DNA from: an uncultured Collinsella sp.
GTDB lineage: Bacteria; Actinomycetota; Coriobacteriia; Coriobacteriales; Coriobacteriaceae
Direction: 5' to 3'
DNA: 64,000 nt
NCBI GenBank assembly: GCA_900541125.1
Contig: UQIK01000007.1
Location: 1 to 64,000, forward strand
Below the pieces are notes generated by a model that was not told where the DNA came from, searched no databases, and saw nothing but the letters and a program-made list of their open reading frames with translations. A program made the position numbers and the translations under genes. Position 1 is the stretch's first letter, and each line of letters opens with the position of its first letter. Positions 1-7,114 of this stretch are shown here, piece after piece.

Positions 1-49
1 AAGCGGTCGGCGGGGCCATTGTGGCTCTTGACAGCGGATTGGGTCATAT
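1..49 (-). CDS. possible 5' end of a gene leaving the window
   Basis: On the minus strand an ATG at 49 opens a frame with no stop before the window edge (MTQSAVKSHNGPADR). Only 16 codons are visible and the ribosome site is poor. It lies just past the hairpins that should terminate the RGG gene, so a new transcription unit would be needed. It may be a chance frame; I assign no function. Confidence 0.25.
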
Positions 50-53
50 GAGC

Positions 54-157
54 GAGCGCCCACCAGAGCGAACAAATTGGCATGAAAAGAGGACGGCATA
101 GACCTTCTGGTCATGCCGTCCTCTTTGAATGACAAGTTGTCGCTCTAGTGGGCGCGC
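54..157. repeat. long imperfect inverted repeat (about 104 nt) with terminator core
   Basis: Bases 56-71 pair with 140-155 (15 of 16 positions), and weaker pairing continues inward to a strong hairpin at 85-126 (stem with AAAGAGGACGGCAT, tip GACC-TTCT-GGTC). Read on the minus strand, the inner hairpin is followed by TTTT, so it can terminate the RGG gene ending at 201. The outer arms go beyond what a simple terminator needs. Confidence 0.65.
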
Positions 158-167
158 AGCGTCAACT

Positions 168-197
168 AGTTACGCGGTTTGGTAAAACCGCGTAACC
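168..197 (-). terminator. hairpin directly after the RGG gene
   Basis: GTTACGCGGTTT and AAACCGCGTAAC form a 12-bp stem with a short loop, starting 4 nt past the stop codon at 201. There is no clear T-run, so it may protect the 3' end or act with the hairpin at 85-126. Confidence 0.6.
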
Positions 198-200
198 CAA

Positions 201-1004
201 CTAGAAGCGGTTGCCGCGGAAGCCGCCGCCGTTGCGGCCGCCACGGTCGCCGCCGCGACCGCCGCGGTCGTTACCACGGTTGCCGCCGAAGCCGCCACGG
301 TTGCCACCGCGATCGCCATAGCCACCACGGTTGCCACCAAAGCCGCCGCGACCGCCACGGTCGCCGCCACGGCCGCCACGATCGTCACGACCGCCGCGAG
401 GACCGCGGTCCTCGTCCAGGCCCATGGCGACGAGCGGAGCGATGACCTTATCGAGAGCGGCCATCAGCTCGGTGGCCTCCTCGTAAGAAAGCTCAGGCAG
501 GAGCTTCTCCTTCTTGTTGGCAAGCTCGACCAGGCCCTCAGCGGCATCCTCGGCAGCGAAGACAACGATCTTGCGCATATCGCCCTCGGCGTCGTCGATG
601 CGGCCAACCAGATCGGCAGCCTCGGCCTCGGCCATCAGGCCATCGAGCTCACGAAGGCGCATGCCCAGCAGGTCGGACATTTCCTTCTGCTCCATCTTGG
701 GCTTGAGGTCAAGGAGCTTGATAGCGCGCTCGATGTTCGCCATGCGCTCGGCCTTGGCCTCCTCCTCCTTGGAAATAGCAAAGCGACGGCTACGCAGCAG
801 ACGAGCGGCCTTCTGCATCTTGTCCATCAGCTCTTCGTCATCGTAATCAACGGCGGCCTCGACAACCTCGGCCTCCTCCTCGGCGGAAACCTCGTCAGCA
901 GCCTCAACCTCGGCAGCTTCGGTCTCCACGGTCTCGACTGCCTCAACCTCGGCAGCCATGGTCTCGTTCTCGGTCTCGTTCATGATCTCTTCGTTCTCGG
1001 ACAT
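201..1004 (-). CDS. acidic MarR-like protein with an RGG-rich tail
   Basis: I do not recognise this 267-residue protein as a named family. It has three parts. Residues 1-60 are very acidic (Glu/Ala/Val rich). Residues about 85-195 are helical and resemble a MarR winged helix (pattern QKEMSDLLGMRLRELDGLM, then LVGRIDDAEGDMRKIVVF). Residues 200-267 are low-complexity RGG/GGN repeats. RGG tails bind RNA or G-rich nucleic acid and can drive condensation, so a nucleic-acid-binding role is inferred, not shown. ATG at 1004 has GAAGGAG upstream. Two hairpins follow the gene. The repeats could vary in number between strains. Confidence 0.6.
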   Translation of the reverse strand: MSENEEIMNETENETMAAEVEAVETVETEAAEVEAADEVSAEEEAEVVEAAVDYDDEELMDKMQKAARLLRSRRFAISKEEEAKAERMANIERAIKLLDLKPKMEQKEMSDLLGMRLRELDGLMAEAEAADLVGRIDDAEGDMRKIVVFAAEDAAEGLVELANKKEKLLPELSYEEATELMAALDKVIAPLVAMGLDEDRGPRGGRDDRGGRGGDRGGRGGFGGNRGGYGDRGGNRGGFGGNRGNDRGGRGGDRGGRNGGGFRGNRF

Positions 1005-1156
1005 GAGACTCCTTCTTGGCCCTCTCGGGCATCATCGCCCCATTCGCGGGGCCCGTCGCGCACTCTTTGCGCTTTAAACATTCATGCCTCTCGGCAAAAC
1101 GTCCATTAGTTTATGGTGTCGCCATCCAATCTAGCTGCAGAATCTATGTGCACACA

Positions 1157-2572
1157 TTAATGCGACATGTGCGACTCGCGACGAGCGTACACCAGCGACA
1201 CCACGAACCCGACCACGGCAATTACAGCCGCCACACGCACGGCAGCTGAAAATCCAATCGCCTGGGCAACGTCGGTCGCAACGCCAGCGGCACCGGCAGT
1301 CGCCGCAGAACTCGAGAGCAGACCGATAAACAGCGACGGGCCAAACGATGCGGCAATCATGTTCCACGTGTTAAGCAATGCCGTTCCGTGAGGATGCTCA
1401 GCGGCAGGCAGCGTCTCCAAGCCGGCCGTTTGCGAGGGGCTCAGCACCAAACCGACTCCGGCATACACCACAACGGTCAGCGCCACGACGACGCCGATGT
1501 TCATACTTGCCGCCGTCATCGAGATGGCAGTCTGCCCCACGGCAATCAGGGCAAAGCCGACCGGCAGCAGCGGCCATGCGCCACGGGCGTCCATCACGCG
1601 TCCGCCCACAATCGAGGTCACGGCGTTGCAGGCAATCGCCGGCAAAATGAGCAAGCCCGCAATAAGTGCGGTCATGCCGTATGCGCCCTCAAAATAGAGC
1701 GGCAACAAAACGCTCATCGAGAACGTCGTCATCATCGACACCACCACAAGCAGGCACGCGGGCCAAAAACGAACGCTCGCCATGGGACGCACGTTAAGCA
1801 CCGGATGCTCGAGCTTGAGCTGACGGGCCGCAAACAGGCCGAGCAGCACAATGGCGGCGAAAAGAGCCACGATGCCGGCAATCAGATTGGTCGAGAACTC
1901 GCCTACGGAATACACAAATGCCGTAATGCCGGCGGCAAGCAAAACAACCGACAGAATATCAAGCGTGGTATTCGAGCGCTCTCCGACATTCTGAACAAGC
2001 TTAACGCCCGCCGCAGCGACCACAATACCGCCCACCAGCGGCACTACGAACACCGCCCTCCAGCCGAACAACGTGCACATAAGACCGCTGATTACGGGTC
2101 CAAACGCCGGCCCTAGCGTAATGCAGGCACCGCCCAGGCTAAGATACAGACCGAGCTTCTCGCGCGGGGCGCAAGACAGCACCACGTTCATCATGAGCGG
2201 GAACAAGATGCCCGATCCCGCAGCCTGCAAAATACGACTTGGCAGCAAAACGCTAAACGACGGAGCGACCAGGCACAGGACTTCGCCGGCGACCATACAT
2301 CCGCATGCGAAAAATAACAGCTTGCGCGTCGAGAAACGGCCGGACAGGAAGGCCATGATGGCCGTAAAGATCGACGTCACGATCATGTAGCCCGAGACGA
2401 GCCACTGCGCCGTGGTGGCACTCACCGAAAAGGCTGTCATAATGTCGTGCAACGCCACGTTAATGATGTTCTCGTTAAACGCGGCAACAAAGGCTGCAAT
2501 ATACATAACGACGAGAATCGCCGCGGTGGCCGATGGCGTTACTTGAACTTGTTGCTGAGATTTGCTCCCCAT
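1157..2572 (-). CDS. MFS drug exporter, DHA2 (14-TM) type
   Basis: This 471-residue protein is a proton-driven exporter of the EmrB/QacA class in the cytoplasmic membrane. Hydrophobic segments run almost end to end. The first carries the NENIINVALHDI motif that is the DHA2 version of motif D1, and the linker SGRFSTRKLL is the motif A region after helices 2/3. Substrates cannot be read from sequence. I chose ATG 2572 because AGGAAGG precedes it; the open frame extends further upstream, but that stretch has no membrane protein character and overlaps the divergent gene at 2778. It probably shares a divergent promoter region (2573-2777) with that gene. Confidence 0.85.
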   Translation of the reverse strand: MGSKSQQQVQVTPSATAAILVVMYIAAFVAAFNENIINVALHDIMTAFSVSATTAQWLVSGYMIVTSIFTAIMAFLSGRFSTRKLLFFACGCMVAGEVLCLVAPSFSVLLPSRILQAAGSGILFPLMMNVVLSCAPREKLGLYLSLGGACITLGPAFGPVISGLMCTLFGWRAVFVVPLVGGIVVAAAGVKLVQNVGERSNTTLDILSVVLLAAGITAFVYSVGEFSTNLIAGIVALFAAIVLLGLFAARQLKLEHPVLNVRPMASVRFWPACLLVVVSMMTTFSMSVLLPLYFEGAYGMTALIAGLLILPAIACNAVTSIVGGRVMDARGAWPLLPVGFALIAVGQTAISMTAASMNIGVVVALTVVVYAGVGLVLSPSQTAGLETLPAAEHPHGTALLNTWNMIAASFGPSLFIGLLSSSAATAGAAGVATDVAQAIGFSAAVRVAAVIAVVGFVVSLVYARRESHMSH

Positions 2573-2777
2573 GCATTTCCTTCCTCTTGGAACGACAGTC
2601 GCATCGCCCCAGAGGAACAGTCCAGGGCGAAAAATGAGCCCTAGACTTACGCCAGACGCCGTACACGACGAATCTGGCAACATGGTCCAACATCGAAAGA
2701 TTGTAACGCGGACGCACAGCTTTCCTTCCGCGCTATTATTAAAAGTCCACGAAAGCATAAGACATGAGGAGCCCGCC

Positions 2778-3188
2778 ATGATTAAGCCCATCATGAAATC
2801 CGAGTTCTTTTTGCGCCTTCCTTCCGAAGACGCGGGACCCGACGACGCCGCGACCGGGCAGGACCTCCTGGATACGCTCAACGAACATGAGCACGAGTGC
2901 GCGGGCCTCGCCGCCAACATGATCGGCGTGCGCAAACGCATCATCTGCGTAAAGGACGGCACCAGGGCGCTCCTGATGTACAACCCTCAAATTCTTGAGC
3001 AGGTCAATGCCTATCAGACGAGCGAAGGATGCCTCTCGCTGGCCGGCGAGCGTCCCTGTACCCGATATCGCCGCATTAAGGTTGAGTATTTGGACGAGAA
3101 CTTTGTCCGCCGCATCAAAAACTTCTCGGGCTACACCGCCGAGATCATCCAGCACGAAATCGACCACTGCAACGGCGTCGTTATTTAG
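2778..3188 (+). CDS. peptide deformylase homologue lacking the motif-1 Gln
   Basis: This 136-residue protein keeps two deformylase motifs: EGCLS (Cys85, metal ligand) and QHEIDH (His126, Glu127, His130). Motif 1, normally GxGxAAxQ, reads CAGLAANM, so the Gln that stabilises the transition state is Met48. It is shorter than typical Def (about 150-170 residues). ATG 2778 follows GAGGAG. It may deformylate nascent proteins weakly or act on another substrate. A second homologue at 10636-11055 has the opposite defect. A hairpin follows at 3191-3213. Confidence 0.75.
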   Translation: MIKPIMKSEFFLRLPSEDAGPDDAATGQDLLDTLNEHEHECAGLAANMIGVRKRIICVKDGTRALLMYNPQILEQVNAYQTSEGCLSLAGERPCTRYRRIKVEYLDENFVRRIKNFSGYTAEIIQHEIDHCNGVVI

Positions 3189-3190
3189 TT

Positions 3191-3213
3191 CCGCCGTTCT
3201 ACCGAACGGCGGA
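3191..3213 (+). terminator. hairpin after the deformylase homologue
   Basis: CCGCCGTTC and GAACGGCGG make a 9-bp stem with a 5-nt loop, 2 nt after the stop. No T-run follows, so termination efficiency is uncertain. Confidence 0.5.
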
Positions 3214-3263
3214 CCGCTTGACGCTGCGCGAGCCGCATTCACGCCAATCTGACGTTCAATTTC

Positions 3264-3292
3264 GAGGGCGCGACCAGAAGGTCAGCGCCCTC
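3264..3292. terminator. terminator between convergent genes
   Basis: GAGGGCGC-GACC-AGAA-GGTC-AGCGCCCTC forms a long stem followed by TCATTT on the plus strand. It lies between the deformylase gene and the convergent XRE-alaA gene and could serve both. On the minus strand its tip GACC-TTCT-GGTC is identical to that of the hairpin at 85-126. Confidence 0.7.
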
Positions 3293-3387
3293 TCATTTCA
3301 CGTCACCTTGGCGCAAATGCGGCTCGCTCGCTGTCGTATGTCTATCCTGCGACGCCTCGATTCTTGCGGCGGCAGATACCTAATCCC

Positions 3388-4908
3388 CTACGCCTGACGG
3401 TAATGGTCAAAGAAGTCGGCGAGGTCTTCGAGGGATTCTTTGAGTACTTCCATGCGCGGCAGGTACACGATGCGGAAGTGGTCGGGCTCAGCCCAGTTGA
3501 AGCCGCCGCCGCGCGTGATCAGGATCTTCTTCTCGTGCAGCAGGTCGAGGGCAAACTGCTCGTCATCGGTGATGTTGAACTTCTTCACATCCATCTTGGG
3601 GAAGATATAGAACGCCGCGCGCGGCTTGACCACCGAGATGCCATCGATCTTGCTGAGCGCCTCATACACAAAGTTGCGCTGCTCGTAGACACGACCGCCG
3701 GGGCGGATGTAGTCGTTAACCGACTGATGGCCGCCGAGCGCCGTCTGGACGATCGACTGGGCCGGCACGTTGGAGCACAGACGCATGTTAGAGAGCATGT
3801 TGACGCCCATGATGAAGTCACTCATGCAGCGCTGGTTGCCCGAAAGCACCATCCAGCCAATGCGATAGCCCGCGATCATATGCGACTTGGACAGACCGCT
3901 AAACGTAATGCAAGGCAGGTCGGGGGCGAGTGATGCAATGGAGACGTGCTCGTAGCCGTCCATGCACAGGCGGTCGTAAATCTCGTCGGCAAAAATCATG
4001 AGCTGGTGCCTGCGCGCGATCTCGACAATGCCCTCGAGCACCTCACGCGGGTAGACGGAACCCGTGGGGTTGTTGGGGTTGATGATGACGAGGGCCTTGG
4101 TCGCGCTCGTGATCTTGGACTCCATATCCTCCAGGTCGGGATACCAATCCGCCTGCTCATCGCACAGATAGTGCACGGGATGGCCGCCGGCAAGGGTTGC
4201 GCACGCCGTCCAAAGCGGATAGTCAGGGCTGGGGATCAGAATCTCGTCGCCATTGTCGAGCAGCGCGTTCATCGAAAGCTGAATGAGCTCGGACACGCCG
4301 TTGCCCGTGTAGATATGCTCCATCTGAACGTTGGGCAGGCCCTTGATCTGCGAATACTGCATGATCGCCTTGCGCGCGGAGAACAGGCCACGCGAGTTGG
4401 AATAGCCTTCGCAGTCGGGCAGCTGCTGGCGCATGTCCTTGATGACCTCATCGGGCGTGCGGAAACCGAAGGGCGCCGGGTTGCCGATATTGAGCTTGAG
4501 GATGCGCTCGCCCTCGTCCTCCATACGGGCGGCCTCGTCGACGACGGGACCGCGCACGTCATACAGGACGTTGTCGAGTTTGGTGGATTTAGAAAAAGTA
4601 CGCATGGTGGTGCTCCTTGCAATTTGAGCTGAGGGATGGGGTTCGGGCTTGGAATCGTTGCGGGGTGATGATGCCTCGCCTTGATCGGCGTCGCCGGCAA
4701 GCAGCCAGGTAACATCGACCTCCAAAATACGGGCGAGCAGCTCGGCCACATCGCGTCGCGGGATCGTCTTGCCGCTCACATATTGGCTCATCTGACTCTT
4801 GCCGAGTTTTTTGCCGAGCATCTCCGATGCGCGGATCACGTTCGACTGGCGAACGCCGCAATCGGACATAGCCTGTCGCAGGCGATCGCTAAACGTCTCT
4901 TGGGCCAC
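3388..4908 (-). CDS. alaA: XRE DNA-binding domain fused to AlaA-type aminotransferase
   Basis: The 506-residue frame joins two modules. Residues 5-72 form an XRE-type helix-turn-helix. After a polar linker, residues 102-506 match AlaA, the PLP-dependent glutamate-pyruvate aminotransferase, through the whole fold: LNIGNPAPFGF, INPNNPTG, FADEIYD, and PLP lysine 341 in SGLSKS. GTG 4908 is chosen because AAGGAGG lies 5 nt upstream. A second perfect site (AAGGAG, 7-nt spacer) precedes an in-frame ATG at 4605, which would give a free 405-residue AlaA, the length of the E. coli enzyme. GTTCAATT repeats upstream suggest autoregulation. This is not the GntR-type MocR/PdxR fusion. Confidence in the enzyme is high; the regulatory reading is inference. 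Confidence 0.88.
   Translation of the reverse strand: MAQETFSDRLRQAMSDCGVRQSNVIRASEMLGKKLGKSQMSQYVSGKTIPRRDVAELLARILEVDVTWLLAGDADQGEASSPRNDSKPEPHPSAQIARSTTMRTFSKSTKLDNVLYDVRGPVVDEAARMEDEGERILKLNIGNPAPFGFRTPDEVIKDMRQQLPDCEGYSNSRGLFSARKAIMQYSQIKGLPNVQMEHIYTGNGVSELIQLSMNALLDNGDEILIPSPDYPLWTACATLAGGHPVHYLCDEQADWYPDLEDMESKITSATKALVIINPNNPTGSVYPREVLEGIVEIARRHQLMIFADEIYDRLCMDGYEHVSIASLAPDLPCITFSGLSKSHMIAGYRIGWMVLSGNQRCMSDFIMGVNMLSNMRLCSNVPAQSIVQTALGGHQSVNDYIRPGGRVYEQRNFVYEALSKIDGISVVKPRAAFYIFPKMDVKKFNITDDEQFALDLLHEKKILITRGGGFNWAEPDHFRIVYLPRMEVLKESLEDLADFFDHYRQA
4605..4618 (-). promoter_or_regulatory. internal ribosome site and start inside XRE-alaA
   Basis: AAGGAG at 4613-4618 lies 7 nt before an in-frame ATG (4603-4605), exactly where the AlaA-homologous part begins. 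It is as strong as any gene start in the window and predicts a second, HTH-free product from the same mRNA. Confidence 0.7.
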
Positions 4909-4929
4909 AGGAACCTCCTTGCTGGCAAA

Positions 4930-5010
4930 GTTCAATTTATAGAACACGAATTGAACCGGGGTTCAATTTAGCAAGCAGTATAGCGCCGCGCCTCATTCGA
5001 AAGTTCAATT
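4930..5010. promoter_or_regulatory. probable XRE operator array (GTTCAATT repeats)
   Basis: AATTGAAC at 4949-4956 and GTTCAATT at 4961-4968 form an 8-bp inverted repeat with a 4-nt spacer. Two more GTTCAATT half-sites lie at 4930-4937 and 5003-5010. They sit directly upstream of the XRE-alaA ribosome site, so control by its own HTH domain is the simplest reading. Confidence 0.65.
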
Positions 5011-5070
5011 TCATAAGAAAACGTACCGAACTCCGAGATTTGCCCAAAACGGACAATGACGTGTACACGT

Positions 5071-5928
5071 TTAGAGGTATTCGAGGAAACGGGCGGCGGC
5101 AAGCGAAACATCGGCCGTTCGATATATGGCGTTGATTTGGCGATGGGGATGCCCCTCGAGTGGGCGCACAGCAACATCGAACTGACAACGGCGCAAGATG
5201 AGCGCGGGAAGAATGCTCACGCCCAGGCCGTCCTCGACCATAGCCATAATCGCATAGTCATCCCAAGTCGACAGCCTGGAGCACACCGTCAGCCCCGCCC
5301 GACGGAACAGCGGCGTAATCTCGTCGTCGCCACCGCGTTCCAGCAGGATAAACTGCTCGTTGGCTAAATCGGCAAGAGAGACGACCTCCGCCGTGGCAAG
5401 CAAAGAGTCCGCCGGCACTACCGCCATCAACTCGTCGCGCACCAAAGACCGCGATGTCATGCCATTTTCTCGAGGCTCATACGGGATAAAGCCCAGATCG
5501 CAGCGGCCCTCTGACACCCATTGTTCAATCTCTGAGTAATCGCCCATCAGCAACTCGTAATCGACGTCCGGGTGATCGGCGCGAAAGCGCGCAATCACTG
5601 GCGGCAGCACGTGGGTCGCCACACTCGAAAACGTACCGATGCAGATTTTGCCGCGCATGAGCCCGCGCATCTCATCCACCCGTCGCTGCAAGCGAGTGAA
5701 TTCCTCGCAGAGCGCCTCGACAGCCGGCATGACCTGCCGCCCGTCGGCAGAAAGCACTACGCCCTCGCGACTGCGGTCGAGCACCTTAAAGCCCCAATCG
5801 GCCTCAAGATCGGCCACCATACGGCTCACGCCCGACTGCGAATAGCTCAGCCGCTCGGCGGCGCGCGTAAAACTGCCGGCGCGCACGGTCTCGAGCAGCA
5901 CCTGCATCTTTTGGATATTGGTCTCCAC
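5071..5928 (-). CDS. LysR-family regulator, divergent to an EamA transporter
   Basis: This is a LysR transcription factor of about 285 residues. The N-terminal winged helix is clear (LLETVRAGSFTRAAERLSYSQSGVSRMVADLE), followed by an effector-binding domain (GKICIGTFSSVATHVLPPVIARF, GLGVSILP). GTG 5928 puts the HTH at the usual distance from the N terminus; an ATG at 5949 is in frame but has no ribosome site. The divergent neighbour at 6047 is an EamA permease, so it probably controls that gene and itself through the palindrome at 6001-6017. A second LysR/EamA pair lies at 43913-45840. Confidence 0.88.
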   Translation of the reverse strand: METNIQKMQVLLETVRAGSFTRAAERLSYSQSGVSRMVADLEADWGFKVLDRSREGVVLSADGRQVMPAVEALCEEFTRLQRRVDEMRGLMRGKICIGTFSSVATHVLPPVIARFRADHPDVDYELLMGDYSEIEQWVSEGRCDLGFIPYEPRENGMTSRSLVRDELMAVVPADSLLATAEVVSLADLANEQFILLERGGDDEITPLFRRAGLTVCSRLSTWDDYAIMAMVEDGLGVSILPALILRRCQFDVAVRPLEGHPHRQINAIYRTADVSLAAARFLEYL

Positions 5929-6000
5929 GGCACGTCCCCACCCTTGCATGAGTTTTTGTCATGTTTTCCATGCATTATATTCGCTTTTCTTCTAAAGCCA

Positions 6001-6017
6001 GTTCACCCATAGTGAAC
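6001..6017. promoter_or_regulatory. candidate LysR operator
   Basis: GTTCAC-CCATA-GTGAAC is a 6-bp inverted repeat with a 5-nt spacer. It lies in the 118-nt gap between the divergent LysR and EamA genes, 30 nt before the EamA start, and contains the T-N11-A pattern of LysR boxes. Confidence 0.5.
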
Positions 6018-6046
6018 ATGTTCGGATATAGAGGGGATGTCAGCGC

Positions 6047-6958
6047 ATGAACAACGGACTGTTTACGTACTTAGCAGCATTGCTATTGTTTGGCTCCAAC
6101 GGCATCATCGCCGCCGCCATCGCACTGCCGAGCTCCGATATCGTGCTACTGCGCACGTTTTTGGGCGCCCTCTCGCTTGTCACTATCCTTGCCATCACCC
6201 AACGCCATAAACTGCAGGCGCCATCTCGTCCCCGCGAAGCCGCAGCACTCCTTCTCTCGGGAGCCGCGCTGGGCGCCAGCTGGATTTTTCTGTTCCGCGC
6301 CTACCAGACGATCGGCGTCGGCGTATCCTCGCTGCTGTACTACTGTGGCCCCATCATCGTTATGGCGCTCTCCCCACTCATCTTTGGTGAAAAACTGACC
6401 GGCGGCAAAATCGCCGGGTTTATCGCCGTCGCCTGCGGTGCTTTTCTCATTGCAGCACAAGGTCTAGGCGGCAATATGCCCATTGCGGGTATCGTCTGCG
6501 GTATCGCCTCGGCATTTTGCTATGCGCTGATGGTCATCGCTAGCAAGGGTGCGCCACACATCGAAGGCCTCGAGAACTCCACGCTCCAGGTGAGCGCCGC
6601 CTTTGTGACCGCGCTGGTCCTCACGCTCATCACGCAGGGCGCTCCCTCATTCCTGTCCGCCAGCGTCGCCGCCAGTATTGATTGGCACGCCGTCGTCATG
6701 CTCGGCGTCGTCAACACCGGCATCGGTTGCCTGCTCTACTTTAGTGCCGTCGCCAAGCTGTCCGTCCAGACCATCGCGGTCGTCGGCTACCTCGAGCCGC
6801 TTTCGGCCGTCGTGTTCTCGGCCGTCCTTTTGGGCGAAGCCATAACACCGGTCCGCCTGATGGGCGCCGCGCTTATCATCGGCGGCGCGATTTTTTGCGA
6901 ACTCGCCGGCAAACGCGCAAACGCCAAGGCTGGCATCGCCCAGACAGCACGTGCTTAA
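6047..6958 (+). CDS. EamA/DMT-family permease
   Basis: This 303-residue inner-membrane protein has about ten hydrophobic helices in two EamA repeats (roughly residues 5-140 and 150-290). The ends of the repeats carry the usual signatures (YCGPIIVMALSPLIFGEKL and YLEPLSAVVFSAVLLGEAI). Family members export amino acids or other small metabolites; the substrate here is unknown. The divergent LysR gene at 5071-5928 is the likely regulator. An AT-rich hairpin follows the gene. Confidence 0.87.
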   Translation: MNNGLFTYLAALLLFGSNGIIAAAIALPSSDIVLLRTFLGALSLVTILAITQRHKLQAPSRPREAAALLLSGAALGASWIFLFRAYQTIGVGVSSLLYYCGPIIVMALSPLIFGEKLTGGKIAGFIAVACGAFLIAAQGLGGNMPIAGIVCGIASAFCYALMVIASKGAPHIEGLENSTLQVSAAFVTALVLTLITQGAPSFLSASVAASIDWHAVVMLGVVNTGIGCLLYFSAVAKLSVQTIAVVGYLEPLSAVVFSAVLLGEAITPVRLMGAALIIGGAIFCELAGKRANAKAGIAQTARA

Positions 6959-6991
6959 AAGCCCTGCTTTGAAATGCTATCTGCATAGATA

Positions 6992-7015
6992 AATAATCCC
7001 CAGCTGAGGATTATT
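6992..7015 (+). terminator. AT-rich hairpin between the EamA gene and kup
   Basis: AATAATCC and GGATTATT form an 8-bp stem around CCAGCTGA, 34 nt after the EamA stop. It may end that transcript or be part of the kup leader. I do not see the conserved core of a ydaO-type (c-di-AMP) riboswitch here. Confidence 0.45.
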
Positions 7016-7114
7016 GTCTAAAATAACCCGATGTGCCAAACTGCTCTTGTATGTATAAAGACGGCATAAAGTTTTTTGTCCTAGACAGATAACCGGATGT
7101 CTAAGGGAGTCCTC

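Noticed and set aside
6959..7114. Possible c-di-AMP (ydaO) riboswitch before kup
   Set aside because: The leader is short, AT-rich and lacks the ydaO core; it holds only a simple hairpin.
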